Below are positions 32,867 through 41,773 of a DNA stretch of 64,000 bases, piece by piece; positions within the stretch are counted from its first letter, which is position 1, and every line of letters starts with the position of its first letter. Below the pieces are notes generated by a model. It was not told where the DNA came from and ran no database searches. It was given only the letters and a program-made list of their open reading frames with translations. A program made the position numbers and the translations under genes. Source of the DNA: Janthinobacterium aquaticum (GTDB lineage: Bacteria > Pseudomonadota > Gammaproteobacteria > Burkholderiales > Burkholderiaceae_D); assembly GCF_009208565.1 (NCBI RefSeq), contig NZ_WFLK01000015.1, positions 1 through 64,000 of the forward strand, given 5' to 3'.

Positions 32867-33697
32867 TCAGCCTTTCAGGCCGCCCGAGGTCAGGCCGGAG
32901 ACGACCTTTTCCTGGAAAATCACGATCAGCACCACGATCGGCACGATGGCCACCACCAGCGCCGCCGAAATGATCGGCCATGGGAAGGCAAACTCACCCT
33001 GATACAGCTGGATGCCGACCGGCAGCGTACGGTAGGCAACCGCCGAATTCATCGACAGCGCCAGCAAAAATTCGTCCCACGAATTGACGAAGGCCAGGAT
33101 GGCAGCCGTGGCCACGCCCGGCGCGGCCAGCGGCAGCACGATGCGCCACAGCGCGCTCAGGCGGGTGCAGCCGTCGAGCATGGCCGCGTTCTCGATATCG
33201 CGCGGGATATCCTGGAAAAAGCTGACCATCATCAGGGTGCAGATCGGCAGGTTCAGCACTGTGTATGGCAACACCAGCGCCCAGTAGGAATTGAGCAGGT
33301 TCAGGCTGCGCATGATCTCGAACAGCGGCACCATCAGCGTCACCAGCGGGAACATCGACACGCCGATGATGGCGGTCAGGATCACGCCGCGAAAGCGCAG
33401 GCGCAAGCGGGCAATCGCATACGCGGCCAGCGCGCTGACAAACAGGCTGAGCAGGGTCGACAGGCCGGCCACGATCAGGCTGTTGGTCAGGAACGTCAGC
33501 AGCGGCTGGTCCTGGAAGGCCGAGACGAAGTTGGCAACCGTCGCATCATGCGGCCAGTAGGTGATCGGCTTTTGTGTCAGCTCGCTTTCCGTCTTGAGCG
33601 ATGTGAACAGGATCCACAGGGCAGGAAAGACGCCATTGACGATAACGATGGCGGCGGCAAACCAGCGCAGCCGCTTCGATGAAAACAAACCGTTCAT
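32867..33697 (-). CDS. Sugar ABC permease, MalG/UgpE type
   Basis: 276 residues with six predicted membrane segments. The cytoplasmic EAA loop is AAMLDGCTRLSALWRIVLPLAAPG near 173-196, the site that contacts the ATPase. The N-terminal segment begins LRWFAAAIVIVNGVFPALWIL. It forms a heterodimeric CUT1-type channel with the permease encoded just upstream, which it overlaps by four bases. In this cluster the importer is predicted to bring sulfoquinovose or sulfoquinovosyl glycerol into the cell. Confidence 0.87.
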   Translation of the reverse strand: MNGLFSSKRLRWFAAAIVIVNGVFPALWILFTSLKTESELTQKPITYWPHDATVANFVSAFQDQPLLTFLTNSLIVAGLSTLLSLFVSALAAYAIARLRLRFRGVILTAIIGVSMFPLVTLMVPLFEIMRSLNLLNSYWALVLPYTVLNLPICTLMMVSFFQDIPRDIENAAMLDGCTRLSALWRIVLPLAAPGVATAAILAFVNSWDEFLLALSMNSAVAYRTLPVGIQLYQGEFAFPWPIISAALVVAIVPIVVLIVIFQEKVVSGLTSGGLKG

Positions 33698-34608
33698 TCC
33701 TTGTCTCCCCTTACATACTTCAGATACACAAACGTGGTGGCCATCGACAGCAGGAACATGAATACCGCCAGCGTCGAGCCGTAGCCGACGTCGAGATAAT
33801 CGACCGTGTTCGACTGGATATACATCGCCAGGGTCTTGGTTTCATCGCCAGGGCCAGGCATGTTGTAGGGAATATCAAACGACTGGATCGCGGTCAGGGT
33901 GCGGAAGATCAGCGCCACCAGCATCGACGGCACCAGAAGCGGTAGCGTCACTTCGGTAAATTGCTTCCACTTGCTGGCGCCATCGACCTCGGCCGCCTCA
34001 TACAACGAGGCCGGAATAGTCTGCAGGCCGGCCAACAGGATCAGCGCCATGAACGACGACGTCTTCCAGATGGTGGTGATGCAGATCGCCGCCATGGTCA
34101 GCACTGGCGAATTGAACCAGATCTGTGGCTGCCAGCCCAGCGCCGGGAACAGCAGGTCGATGCGGCGGATCAGGTCATTGACCAGGCCATATTCGCTGTG
34201 GAAGAACCAGGCGAAGATCAGGCCGACAAAAGCCAGTGGCAGCGCCCACGGCAGCAGCAGCGCCAGGCGCACCGGCCAGCGGTACTTGAACGGCATGTTG
34301 GCCAGCAGCGCCAGGCCCAGGCCAGCCACCAGCGAACCGGGTACGGTGACCACGGTGATGATGACGGTGTTTTTCAGCGACTTCCAGAACAGGCTGTCTT
34401 CGAGCGCCATCTTGTAGTTTTCCAGGCCGACAAACGCAGGCACGCCGCCGCCGGAGAGGCGGATATCAAAAAAACTGTTGTAGATTAGTTTGCTGACCGG
34501 GTACGCCACGATCAGGATCAAAAATAGAATCGCTGGCGTCAGCAGGACCCATGCCAGCGTGGTTTCGCTGGGGTCCGTGATGCGGCTTTTCAGTGTGCGT
34601 TGCCTCAT
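33694..34608 (-). CDS. Sugar ABC permease, MalF/UgpA type
   Basis: 304 residues with six to seven membrane segments. The EAA loop is EAAEVDGASKWKQFTEVTLP near 196-215. The N-terminus contains LLTPAILFLILIVAYPVSKLIYNSF near 22-46, typical of CUT1 permeases. It starts at the ATG at 34608 behind GAGGA. It follows the binding-protein gene after an 86-base gap that contains a strong hairpin, as in the malE-malF arrangement, and overlaps the second permease gene by four bases. Confidence 0.87.
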   Translation of the reverse strand: MRQRTLKSRITDPSETTLAWVLLTPAILFLILIVAYPVSKLIYNSFFDIRLSGGGVPAFVGLENYKMALEDSLFWKSLKNTVIITVVTVPGSLVAGLGLALLANMPFKYRWPVRLALLLPWALPLAFVGLIFAWFFHSEYGLVNDLIRRIDLLFPALGWQPQIWFNSPVLTMAAICITTIWKTSSFMALILLAGLQTIPASLYEAAEVDGASKWKQFTEVTLPLLVPSMLVALIFRTLTAIQSFDIPYNMPGPGDETKTLAMYIQSNTVDYLDVGYGSTLAVFMFLLSMATTFVYLKYVRGDKE

Positions 34609-34654
34609 GTTTTCCTCGTCTCTTGCCTGGCTTTGTTGCTACGGTGCGGTGCAC

Positions 34655-34688
34655 GGCGAAGCGTGCAGCCGCAGCGGCACGCTTCGCC
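34655..34688 (-). other. Hairpin between binding-protein and permease genes
   Basis: GGCGAAGCGTGC at 34655-34666 and GCACGCTTCGCC at 34677-34688 form a perfect 12-bp stem with a 10-base loop. On the transcript it begins six bases after the binding-protein stop codon. There is no T-run. The position and strength match stabilising structures that raise binding-protein mRNA over permease mRNA in other ABC operons. Confidence 0.7.
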
Positions 34689-34694
34689 CTTCGA

Positions 34695-35945
34695 TCAGCG
34701 CAGAATGCGCTTGACCCGGTTTTCAATCTCATCGACAGCCGCTGCCGGTGTTTTCACGCCGGCCATCACGGCGTTGGTGTTGACCCGCACCGCTTCGGAC
34801 ACTTCGCTGTAACGCGGCGTGACCGGGCGCGAACGGGCGCTTTGCACCACCGGCAGGGCGTCGGCAAACCAGGCATTCACGCCCAGTACTTCCTTGTCCT
34901 GGTAGACGGCCGGATAGACCGGCAGATTCGACGCCTTGATGGCCAGTTGCTTGGATACTTCAGGGCTCGACAGCCAGCGCACCAGTCTGGCCGACGCTTC
35001 CTTGTTTTTCGAGTACGACGACACGGCCCACTGCCAGCCGCCGATGCACGATGCCGGTTGGCCGCCCTTCATGGCCGGCAGGCTGACCACACCGACCTTG
35101 TCCTTCACGCTGCTGTCGGCGCCATCCTGGAAGTGGTTCCAGGCATAGCCCCAGTTGACGGCAAACAGCACATTGCCGGCCTGGAATTCCTTGCGCGTAT
35201 CGTCAGTGGCCACTTCGGCGATGTTTTTCTTCGCCACGCCCTGCTGCACCAGGTTACGCCACATGGCCAGGCCAGCTTCGGCCTTCGGTTTGTCGAGCGA
35301 CAGCTTGCCGTTGGTGATCATCTCGGCGCCCTGGCTCCAGTACGGCAGCAGGAAGGTGCAGACGGCGCCTTCGATGGCCTTGCCCTGAAAGCTGATGCCC
35401 TGCAGTTCAGGATTCTTTTCGCCAGCCTGGACGGTGCGCGCCACGGTCGCCAGTTCGTCCCAGGTTTTCGGCGGCGCCAGCTTGTACTTGGCCAGCAGGT
35501 CCTTGCGGTAGTACAGGAACATCGCATCGGCAAAGGCCGGCAGGGCCACCACGTTCTTGCCCACCGTATTGGCCTGCTTGTAAGCCGGCAGGTATTGCGC
35601 CATCACCTTGTCGCGCTCAGCGCCCAGGTATTTGTCGAGCGGCTCGATCCAGCCGGCCGTGGCGTACTGGGCCGGGCGGATGATATCGATCAGGAACACG
35701 TCGAGCGTGGTGTCGCCGGCCGACAGCACGGTGTTCAGGTATTTCTGCTGCAGTTCGGAGGTCGCGCCGCCGGTCTCGAGGTCGATCTTGACGCCCGGGT
35801 TGGCCGCCATATATTTGGCGAACAGTTCGCGCATGACTTCGGGGCGCTCCTGGCCGCCGACAAAGACCTTGACTGTCTGCGCCTGGGCGCCGGCAGCCAA
35901 TGCGAAGGTGGCGCCCAGCGCCAGCATGAAGGGTTTGATACGCAT
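34695..35945 (-). CDS. Extracellular sugar-binding protein (family 1), predicted sulfoquinovose/SQ-glyceride receptor
   Basis: 416 residues with a Sec signal peptide (MRIKPFMLALGATFALAAGAQA) and no lipobox. The mature part has the SBP family 1 pattern: VFVGGQERPEVMRELFAKY at its start, FLIDIIRPAQYATAGWIEPLDKY near 95-117, LYYRKDLLAKY near 158 and GGWQWAVSSYSKNKEAS near 300. It is the receptor of the CUT1 importer, parallel to SmoF of Agrobacterium; ligand identity is inferred from the cluster. AGGAG precedes the ATG. Confidence 0.85.
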   Translation of the reverse strand: MRIKPFMLALGATFALAAGAQAQTVKVFVGGQERPEVMRELFAKYMAANPGVKIDLETGGATSELQQKYLNTVLSAGDTTLDVFLIDIIRPAQYATAGWIEPLDKYLGAERDKVMAQYLPAYKQANTVGKNVVALPAFADAMFLYYRKDLLAKYKLAPPKTWDELATVARTVQAGEKNPELQGISFQGKAIEGAVCTFLLPYWSQGAEMITNGKLSLDKPKAEAGLAMWRNLVQQGVAKKNIAEVATDDTRKEFQAGNVLFAVNWGYAWNHFQDGADSSVKDKVGVVSLPAMKGGQPASCIGGWQWAVSSYSKNKEASARLVRWLSSPEVSKQLAIKASNLPVYPAVYQDKEVLGVNAWFADALPVVQSARSRPVTPRYSEVSEAVRVNTNAVMAGVKTPAAAVDEIENRVKRILR

Positions 35946-35988
35946 CGTGTTGTCTCCTGATTGGAATGGTGCCGGCCTGTGGCCTGGC

Positions 35989-37089
<1,101 letters not shown>

Positions 37090-37112
37090 GCTTGTCTCCA
37101 TTATGTTCTGCA

Positions 37113-37131
37113 GGCGCGACGTCGTCGCGCC
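37113..37131 (-). other. Short GC hairpin ahead of the ABC ATPase gene
   Basis: GGCGCGAC-GTC-GTCGCGCC is a perfect 8-bp stem with a three-base loop in the 90-base gap between the aldolase and ATPase genes. It sits about 24 bases upstream of the ATPase ATG. It could pause ribosomes or RNA polymerase, or serve as an RNase-processing boundary between catabolic and transport segments. There is no T-run. Confidence 0.5.
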
Positions 37132-37179
37132 TTGGCCTTGCTGCCTGCTACTGCTGTTTAGTACAACGCGCTAAGCTGA

Positions 37180-37992
37180 TTAATACACGCCCGTATCGAT
37201 GCTCCTGGCCAGTGCCGGCTTCAGGGCGGAGATAAAGGCATTCGCCTGGCGCATCATCATGCCCATGTCGGAAGCGATGGCGACGAAATCGTAACCATAG
37301 CCGATAAAGGTCTGCACCATTTCCGGGTTGGGGCCGACGATGCCGATCGGCTTGCCGAGCGCGCGCGCACGGCGCGCCGCGTCGGCAATCGCTGCCTGCA
37401 CTTCCGGATGGGCGATATTGCCCAGGTGGCCCAGTGCGGCCGACAGGTCGCCAGGGCCGACAAACAGGGCATCGACGCCGTCGACGGCGGCAATCTCTTC
37501 CAATTGCGCCAGCGCGGCCGGCGTTTCAAGCTGGATAATCGAAAATACGGCGCTGTTGGCGCGCCCGGTGTAGTCGGCCAGCGTGCCATAGCGGCTGGCG
37601 CGGTGCATGGCGGCGAAGCCGCGCGTGCCGGCAATCGCCTGGCCCGGCTGCGGATAGCGGGTCGAAGCGACGGCGCGGCGCGCTTCGTCGGCATTTTCCA
37701 CGAACGGGAACATCAATGTCTGCGCGCCGATATCGAGCGCGCGCTTGACCTGCACCAGATCGTTCCAGGCCAGGCGCAGCACCGGCGCGGCCGGCGTACC
37801 GCCCAGCGCCTGCAGGATATGGTAGGCATCCTGGTAGTCGATCGGTACGTGTTCCATGTCCAGCACCAGCCAGTCGAAGCCGGCGCAGCCCATGGCTTCG
37901 GCAGTGACGGGGGTGCCGGCCATCAGCCAGCTGCCCAGCGGCACGGCCTGCTCGGCCAGTTGGGTGCGGAAAGGATTGGTCAAGATATCCAT
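37180..37992 (-). CDS. HpcH/HpaI family aldolase, predicted KDSG aldolase
   Basis: 270 residues starting MDILTNPFRTQLAEQ at 37992 behind AGGA; the open frame upstream overlaps the dehydratase and is not real. It is a class II metal-dependent TIM barrel: LVLDMEHVPID near 46 (catalytic histidine region), AGTRGFAAMHRAS near 125, the metal ligands E in IQLETPAALAQLEEI near 153 and D in LFVGPGDLSAALG near 177. It would cleave 2-keto-3,6-dideoxy-6-sulfogluconate to pyruvate and 3-sulfolactaldehyde. Related HpaI and GarL enzymes act on similar keto acids; the neighbouring genes specify the sulfo version. Confidence 0.83.
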   Translation of the reverse strand: MDILTNPFRTQLAEQAVPLGSWLMAGTPVTAEAMGCAGFDWLVLDMEHVPIDYQDAYHILQALGGTPAAPVLRLAWNDLVQVKRALDIGAQTLMFPFVENADEARRAVASTRYPQPGQAIAGTRGFAAMHRASRYGTLADYTGRANSAVFSIIQLETPAALAQLEEIAAVDGVDALFVGPGDLSAALGHLGNIAHPEVQAAIADAARRARALGKPIGIVGPNPEMVQTFIGYGYDFVAIASDMGMMMRQANAFISALKPALARSIDTGVY

Positions 37993-38041
37993 GCTGTTCC
38001 TGTTGTCAGTAAGTCTGGTCGGCCGCGAGCTGCGGCGCGCT

Positions 38042-39775
38042 TCAAAAGATCGGCGGTTCGGGTGTTTCGGCATTGCCAAGCAGGAAGTCCAGGTCGCAGC
38101 CCTGGTCGGCCTGCGTCACGTGCTCCAGGTACAGCTTGGTGTAGCCGCGCGCATATTTCTGCTTGGGCGCCTGCCACTCGGCGCGGCGGCGCGCAAGTTC
38201 CTCGTCCGACACGTCCATGTTGAGCGTGCGGGCAGCGATATCGAGTTCGATCATGTCGCCGTTGCGTACCAGTGCCAGCGGCCCGCCAACCGCCGCTTCG
38301 GGCGTCACGTGCAGCACGCAGGTGCCGTAATGGGTGCCGCTCATGCGCGCATCGGATATGCGTACCATGTCGCGGATGCCCTGCTGCAGCAGCTTTTTCG
38401 GCACCGGCAGGTTGCCCCATTCGGGCATGCCGGGCGCGCCAATCGGGCCGCCGTTGCGCAGGATCAGCACCGTGTTCTCATCGACCTCGAGGTCAGGCGC
38501 ATGGATCTGCGCCAGCATCTCGGTATTCGAATCGAACACCAACGCCGGGCCGCGATGCTTGAAGTACTTCGGATTGGCAGCCGACGGCTTGATGACGGCA
38601 CCGGCCGGGCACAGATTGCCGCGCAGGACCGCCAGCGCGGCGCCATCAGCCACCGGTTGCGACACGTTGCGGATCACATTGTCATCCTGGCAGACGGCGT
38701 CGGCGATATTTTCGCCCAGGCTGCGGCCAGTGATTGTCAGCGCCGTCAAATCGAGCAGCGGCGTGATTTCCTTGAGCAGTGCCGGCATGCCACCAGCAAA
38801 GAAGAAGTCTTCCATCAGCTTGTCGCCCGATGGGAACAGGTTGGCGATCACCGGCACCTTCTGCGCCATCGCATCCATTTCATCGAGCGACAGCGTCATG
38901 CCGGCGCGTCCGGCGATGGCGATCAGGTGGATCGCGGCATTGGTCGAGCCGCCCAGCGCCATATACGCCGCCACGCCGTTGTTGAGCGAGGCGTGGTTGA
39001 AAAAGCGCGACGGCTTCAGGTCTTCCCACACCATCTCGACAATGCGTTCGCCGCACTGCGAGGCCATGCGCACATGGTTCGAGTCCATGGCCGGAATGCT
39101 GGTCGCGCCAGGCAAGGTAAAGCCCATCGCCTCGACGATCGAGGTCATGGTGCTGGCCGTGCCCATGGTGTTGCAGGTGCCGGGCGAGCGCGTCATCTTC
39201 GCTTCGAGCTTGATCCACTCGGGCTTGGCGATATCGCCGGCCACGTAGTCGTCCCAGAATTTCTTGGTATGCGTGCCAGCGCCCACGCTCTGGCCGCGAT
39301 AGCGGTCGTTGAGCATGGGGCCGGCCGGGCAGAAAATGGCGGGAATATCCATGCTGATGGCGCCCATCAGCATGCCCGGCGTGGTCTTGTCACAGCCGCC
39401 CAGCAGCACCGCGCCGTCGATCGGCAGCGAACGCAGCAGTTCCTCCACTTCCATCGCCAGGAAATTGCGGTAGATCATGGTGGTGGGCTTGACCATGACC
39501 TCGCCCAGTGACAGTGCCGGCAGTTCGACCGGGAAACCGCCGGCGAGCAGAATGCCGCGCTTGACCGACTCGGCCCGCTCGCGCAAATGCGCATGGCACG
39601 GCGACAGGTCGCTCCAGGTATTGATGATGGCAATCACAGGCCGGTTCAGGAACTCATCGCGGCGCAAGCCCATCTGCTGCAGACGCTGGCGGTGAGCGAA
39701 CGAACGCATGTCGTCAGGCGCCAGCCAGCGTTGGCTGCGCAGCGATTCGAGCGTGCGGCGGGAAGTTGAGCTCAA
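38042..39775 (-). CDS. IlvD/EDD family dehydratase, predicted 6-deoxy-6-sulfogluconate dehydratase
   Basis: 577 residues. I place the start at the TTG at 39775 because AAAGGA lies six bases upstream; the open frame extends to a GTG at 39829 with no ribosome site. Fe-S ligand cysteines sit in SDLSPCHAH (near 52-60), LLGGCDKTTPG (near 122-132) and the SPGTCNTMGTAS segment near 197. The C-terminal VRISDARMSGTHYGTCVLHVTPEA motif is also present (given as VRISDARMSG then THYGTCVLHVTPEA). It dehydrates sulfogluconate to the 2-keto-3-deoxy acid. It is the first gene of the cluster, behind the LacI-type operator. Confidence 0.85.
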   Translation of the reverse strand: MSSTSRRTLESLRSQRWLAPDDMRSFAHRQRLQQMGLRRDEFLNRPVIAIINTWSDLSPCHAHLRERAESVKRGILLAGGFPVELPALSLGEVMVKPTTMIYRNFLAMEVEELLRSLPIDGAVLLGGCDKTTPGMLMGAISMDIPAIFCPAGPMLNDRYRGQSVGAGTHTKKFWDDYVAGDIAKPEWIKLEAKMTRSPGTCNTMGTASTMTSIVEAMGFTLPGATSIPAMDSNHVRMASQCGERIVEMVWEDLKPSRFFNHASLNNGVAAYMALGGSTNAAIHLIAIAGRAGMTLSLDEMDAMAQKVPVIANLFPSGDKLMEDFFFAGGMPALLKEITPLLDLTALTITGRSLGENIADAVCQDDNVIRNVSQPVADGAALAVLRGNLCPAGAVIKPSAANPKYFKHRGPALVFDSNTEMLAQIHAPDLEVDENTVLILRNGGPIGAPGMPEWGNLPVPKKLLQQGIRDMVRISDARMSGTHYGTCVLHVTPEAAVGGPLALVRNGDMIELDIAARTLNMDVSDEELARRRAEWQAPKQKYARGYTKLYLEHVTQADQGCDLDFLLGNAETPEPPIF

Positions 39776-39854
39776 AATAATTCCTTTTATCGTGTGCGCG
39801 GCCAACTGCGTATGGCTGGGCGTTAGCACTGTCTCGGGTCTTGTCGCTAGCGCT

Positions 39855-39868
39855 TGTTAGCGCTAACA
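39855..39868. promoter_or_regulatory. LacI-family operator of the sulfoquinovose cluster
   Basis: TGTTAGCGCTAACA is a perfect 14-bp palindrome with the central CG typical of LacI/GalR-family operators. It begins 15 bases downstream of the -10 box of the minus-strand promoter, so a bound repressor would sit at about +8 to +22. A weaker relative, GTTAGCACTGTC, lies at 39822-39833. The likely binder is the LacI-type protein encoded divergently at 40072. Confidence 0.8.
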
Positions 39869-39883
39869 TTGTGGCGACAGCGA

Positions 39884-39913
39884 AATATAAATTGAATCGA
39901 TCCGGCTTGTCAA
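39884..39913 (-). promoter_or_regulatory. Sigma70-type promoter of the sulfoquinovose cluster
   Basis: Read on the minus strand: a perfect -35 TTGACA (39913-39908), an 18-base spacer, then -10 TATATT (39889-39884). Transcription would start near 39877 and proceed into the dehydratase gene, leaving a leader of about 100 bases before the TTG start. The surrounding DNA is markedly AT-rich for this window. Confidence 0.75.
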
Positions 39914-40071
39914 TCAATTTGATGCAGATAAAAATTGCGAGCAAATGACCGGTTTTCGCTGTTCGAAGTACACTTCCTGCATGATTACAAATGAGATAAT
40001 TTCCGGCTGGAATTTCCAACGACCAGCCTCGCCAGCGCGGTGCTGGTCCGATTTTTACGAAAGCAGCACTC

Positions 40072-41106
40072 ATGACTGAAACCGCACGCAAGCGGCGCGG
40101 CCTTGGCCGCAGTACCGTGTTTGACGTGGCCAAGCTGGCAGAAACGTCGGCCATTACCATCTCGCGCTATTTCAAGCAGCCCGAGCGCGTATCGCAGGAA
40201 GTGCGCGAGCGCATCAGGAAGGCCATCGATGAACTGGGTTATATCCGCAATGAGGCGGCCGGCGGCCTGGCATCGACGCAGGGCCGCATCGTTGGCGCCA
40301 TCGTGCCCAGCGTCTCGAACTCGATTTTTGCAGAAACCATCCAGGGCCTGTCGACCACCCTCTCGCAGCACAACTACCAGCTGCTGCTGGCCACGCACGA
40401 CTACTCCAGCGAGACCGAGGAAAAAATCGTCAAGGCCTTTCTCGGCTGGCTGCCGCGCGCGCTGGTACTGACCGGGGCCACCCATAGCCCGGCCACCGAA
40501 GCGCTGCTGGCCGGACTGAAGATACCGGTGATTGAAACCTGGGATATCCAGGCCGACCGTCCCTATCCGCAAATCGGCTTTTCGCATATCGCCACCGGGC
40601 GCGAGATGACGCAATACCTGTACGCGCAAGGCTACCGCCGCATCGTCTACGTCGCCAGCAGTATCAGCAGCGACTTTCGCGCGCGCCAGCGCGCCCAGGG
40701 CTATGAGGAATCGATGCGCGAACTGGGCCTGGCGCCGCAAATCGTGCAGTCGCTGCAGGGCGCGCCGCTCGACGCCGGCGAACAGGCGTTCAGCGAGCAG
40801 ATGGCGCGCGCAGAACGGCCAGACGCGCTGTTTTTTGCCAACGACAATATGGCTGCCGGCGCCATCTACCAGGCTGCCCGCATGGGCATCCGCGTGCCCG
40901 AAGACTGCGCCATTGCCGGCTTTGGCGACTTCCCCGCCTCGGAAAAGATCACGCCGGGGCTGACCACCATCCGCGTTCCGCGCTATGAAATCGGTCGCTT
41001 GGCGGCGCTGGCCATCCTGCAGCGGCTGGGCGAATTGCCGGCCGACCAGGCGACGGCCCAGCCGGCGCCGCTGGCCTATGAACTGATCGTGCGCGCCAGC
41101 GCATAA
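40072..41106 (+). CDS. LacI/GalR-family transcriptional regulator of the sulfoquinovose cluster
   Basis: 344 residues. The helix-turn-helix is TVFDVAKLAETSAITISRYF near 15-34, followed by the hinge region (SQEVRERIRKAIDELGYIRN, then AAGGLAS). The periplasmic-binding-protein-like effector domain includes IVGAIVPSVSNSIFAETIQGL near 73-93 and FFANDNMAAGAIYQAARMGI near 258-277. It is divergent from the cluster and 296 bases from the dehydratase start, with the operator between them. In this family the inducer is often a pathway intermediate; here perhaps sulfoquinovose or sulfogluconate. A GATAAT at 39995-40000 may be its -10 box. Confidence 0.88.
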   Translation: MTETARKRRGLGRSTVFDVAKLAETSAITISRYFKQPERVSQEVRERIRKAIDELGYIRNEAAGGLASTQGRIVGAIVPSVSNSIFAETIQGLSTTLSQHNYQLLLATHDYSSETEEKIVKAFLGWLPRALVLTGATHSPATEALLAGLKIPVIETWDIQADRPYPQIGFSHIATGREMTQYLYAQGYRRIVYVASSISSDFRARQRAQGYEESMRELGLAPQIVQSLQGAPLDAGEQAFSEQMARAERPDALFFANDNMAAGAIYQAARMGIRVPEDCAIAGFGDFPASEKITPGLTTIRVPRYEIGRLAALAILQRLGELPADQATAQPAPLAYELIVRASA

Positions 41107-41115
41107 GCCATGCCT

Positions 41116-41143
41116 GCAGCTGTGGCGTTTGTACGACAGCTGC
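41116..41143 (+). terminator. Candidate terminator hairpin after the LacI-type gene
   Basis: GCAGCTGT at 41116-41123 pairs with ACAGCTGC at 41136-41143 around a 12-base loop, ten bases past the stop codon. The absence of a T-run makes factor-independent termination doubtful. Confidence 0.3.
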
Positions 41144-41221
41144 GCACCTGGCCATCCACTCCCCTTATCTTTACGCGCTGCAAGATGACGCGCAGACGGC
41201 CTGAACACCTACAGAAACGGC

Positions 41222-41279
41222 TTGACTCTTAATATTTCAGGACTAAAATACCATCCATACAGATGGCAATTGGATGCCA
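41222..41279 (+). promoter_or_regulatory. Promoter with overlapping inverted repeats for the RHH regulator gene
   Basis: -35 TTGACT (41222-41227), a 16-base spacer, -10 TAAAAT (41244-41249). Immediately downstream are two interlocked inverted repeats: CCATC-N6-GATGG (41251-41266) and TGGCA-N6-TGCCA (41264-41279), covering the expected start site. Closely spaced repeats at +1 are what an autoregulating ribbon-helix-helix protein would bind. Confidence 0.6.
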
Positions 41280-41299
41280 CATGGATTATCAGGAGCACC

Positions 41300-41725
41300 A
41301 TGAGCAAGCAAAACAGCATCGCCGAGACCAAGCCGAAGATCGCCGAATCGGAAAAAATCACCATCAACCTGGGTCTGATCGACCTGGGGCAGATCGATCT
41401 GCTGGTGCAGGAAGGGTTTTATTCGAACCGCAGCGATCTGATTCGCACGGCCATCCGCAACCAGCTCGCTAACCATGCCGAGGTGGTCAAGCAGACCGTG
41501 GCGCGGCGCAGTCTGGTGCTGGGCATGCAGCACTATTCACGCGCCGACCTGGAGGCGATCCAGGCGGCTGGCCAGCGCCTGCAGATCCAGGTGCTGGGCA
41601 TGGCCAGTATTGCCAGCGATGTGTCGGTGGAACTGGCGCTGGCCACCATCGAATCGATTTTCGTATTGGGCGCGCTGCAAGCGAGCAGCGTGCTCAAGAC
41701 AGCCCTGGCAGGGCGCATACACTAG
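41300..41725 (+). CDS. CopG/ParD-like ribbon-helix-helix regulator
   Basis: 141 residues from the ATG at 41300, preceded by AGGAG. The RHH core is KITINLGLIDLGQIDLLVQE then GFYSNRSDLIRTAIRNQL, at about residues 19-56. The remaining 85 residues are an uncharacterised helix- and strand-rich extension (LQIQVLGMASIASDVSVELA), longer than in small antitoxins, so this is probably a transcription factor rather than an antitoxin. No toxin gene follows; instead a PHB-depolymerase-like esterase starts 48 bases downstream and is probably its partner gene. Confidence 0.8.
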   Translation: MSKQNSIAETKPKIAESEKITINLGLIDLGQIDLLVQEGFYSNRSDLIRTAIRNQLANHAEVVKQTVARRSLVLGMQHYSRADLEAIQAAGQRLQIQVLGMASIASDVSVELALATIESIFVLGALQASSVLKTALAGRIH

Positions 41726-41773
41726 CAGCAGGTGAGGCCAAGGCAACCTGCTGCGCAACCGTTAAGGACGGCC

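Noticed and set aside
41300-41725. ParD-type antitoxin of a toxin-antitoxin pair
   Set aside because: No toxin-sized partner follows; the neighbour is a 412-residue esterase and the RHH protein has a long extra domain.
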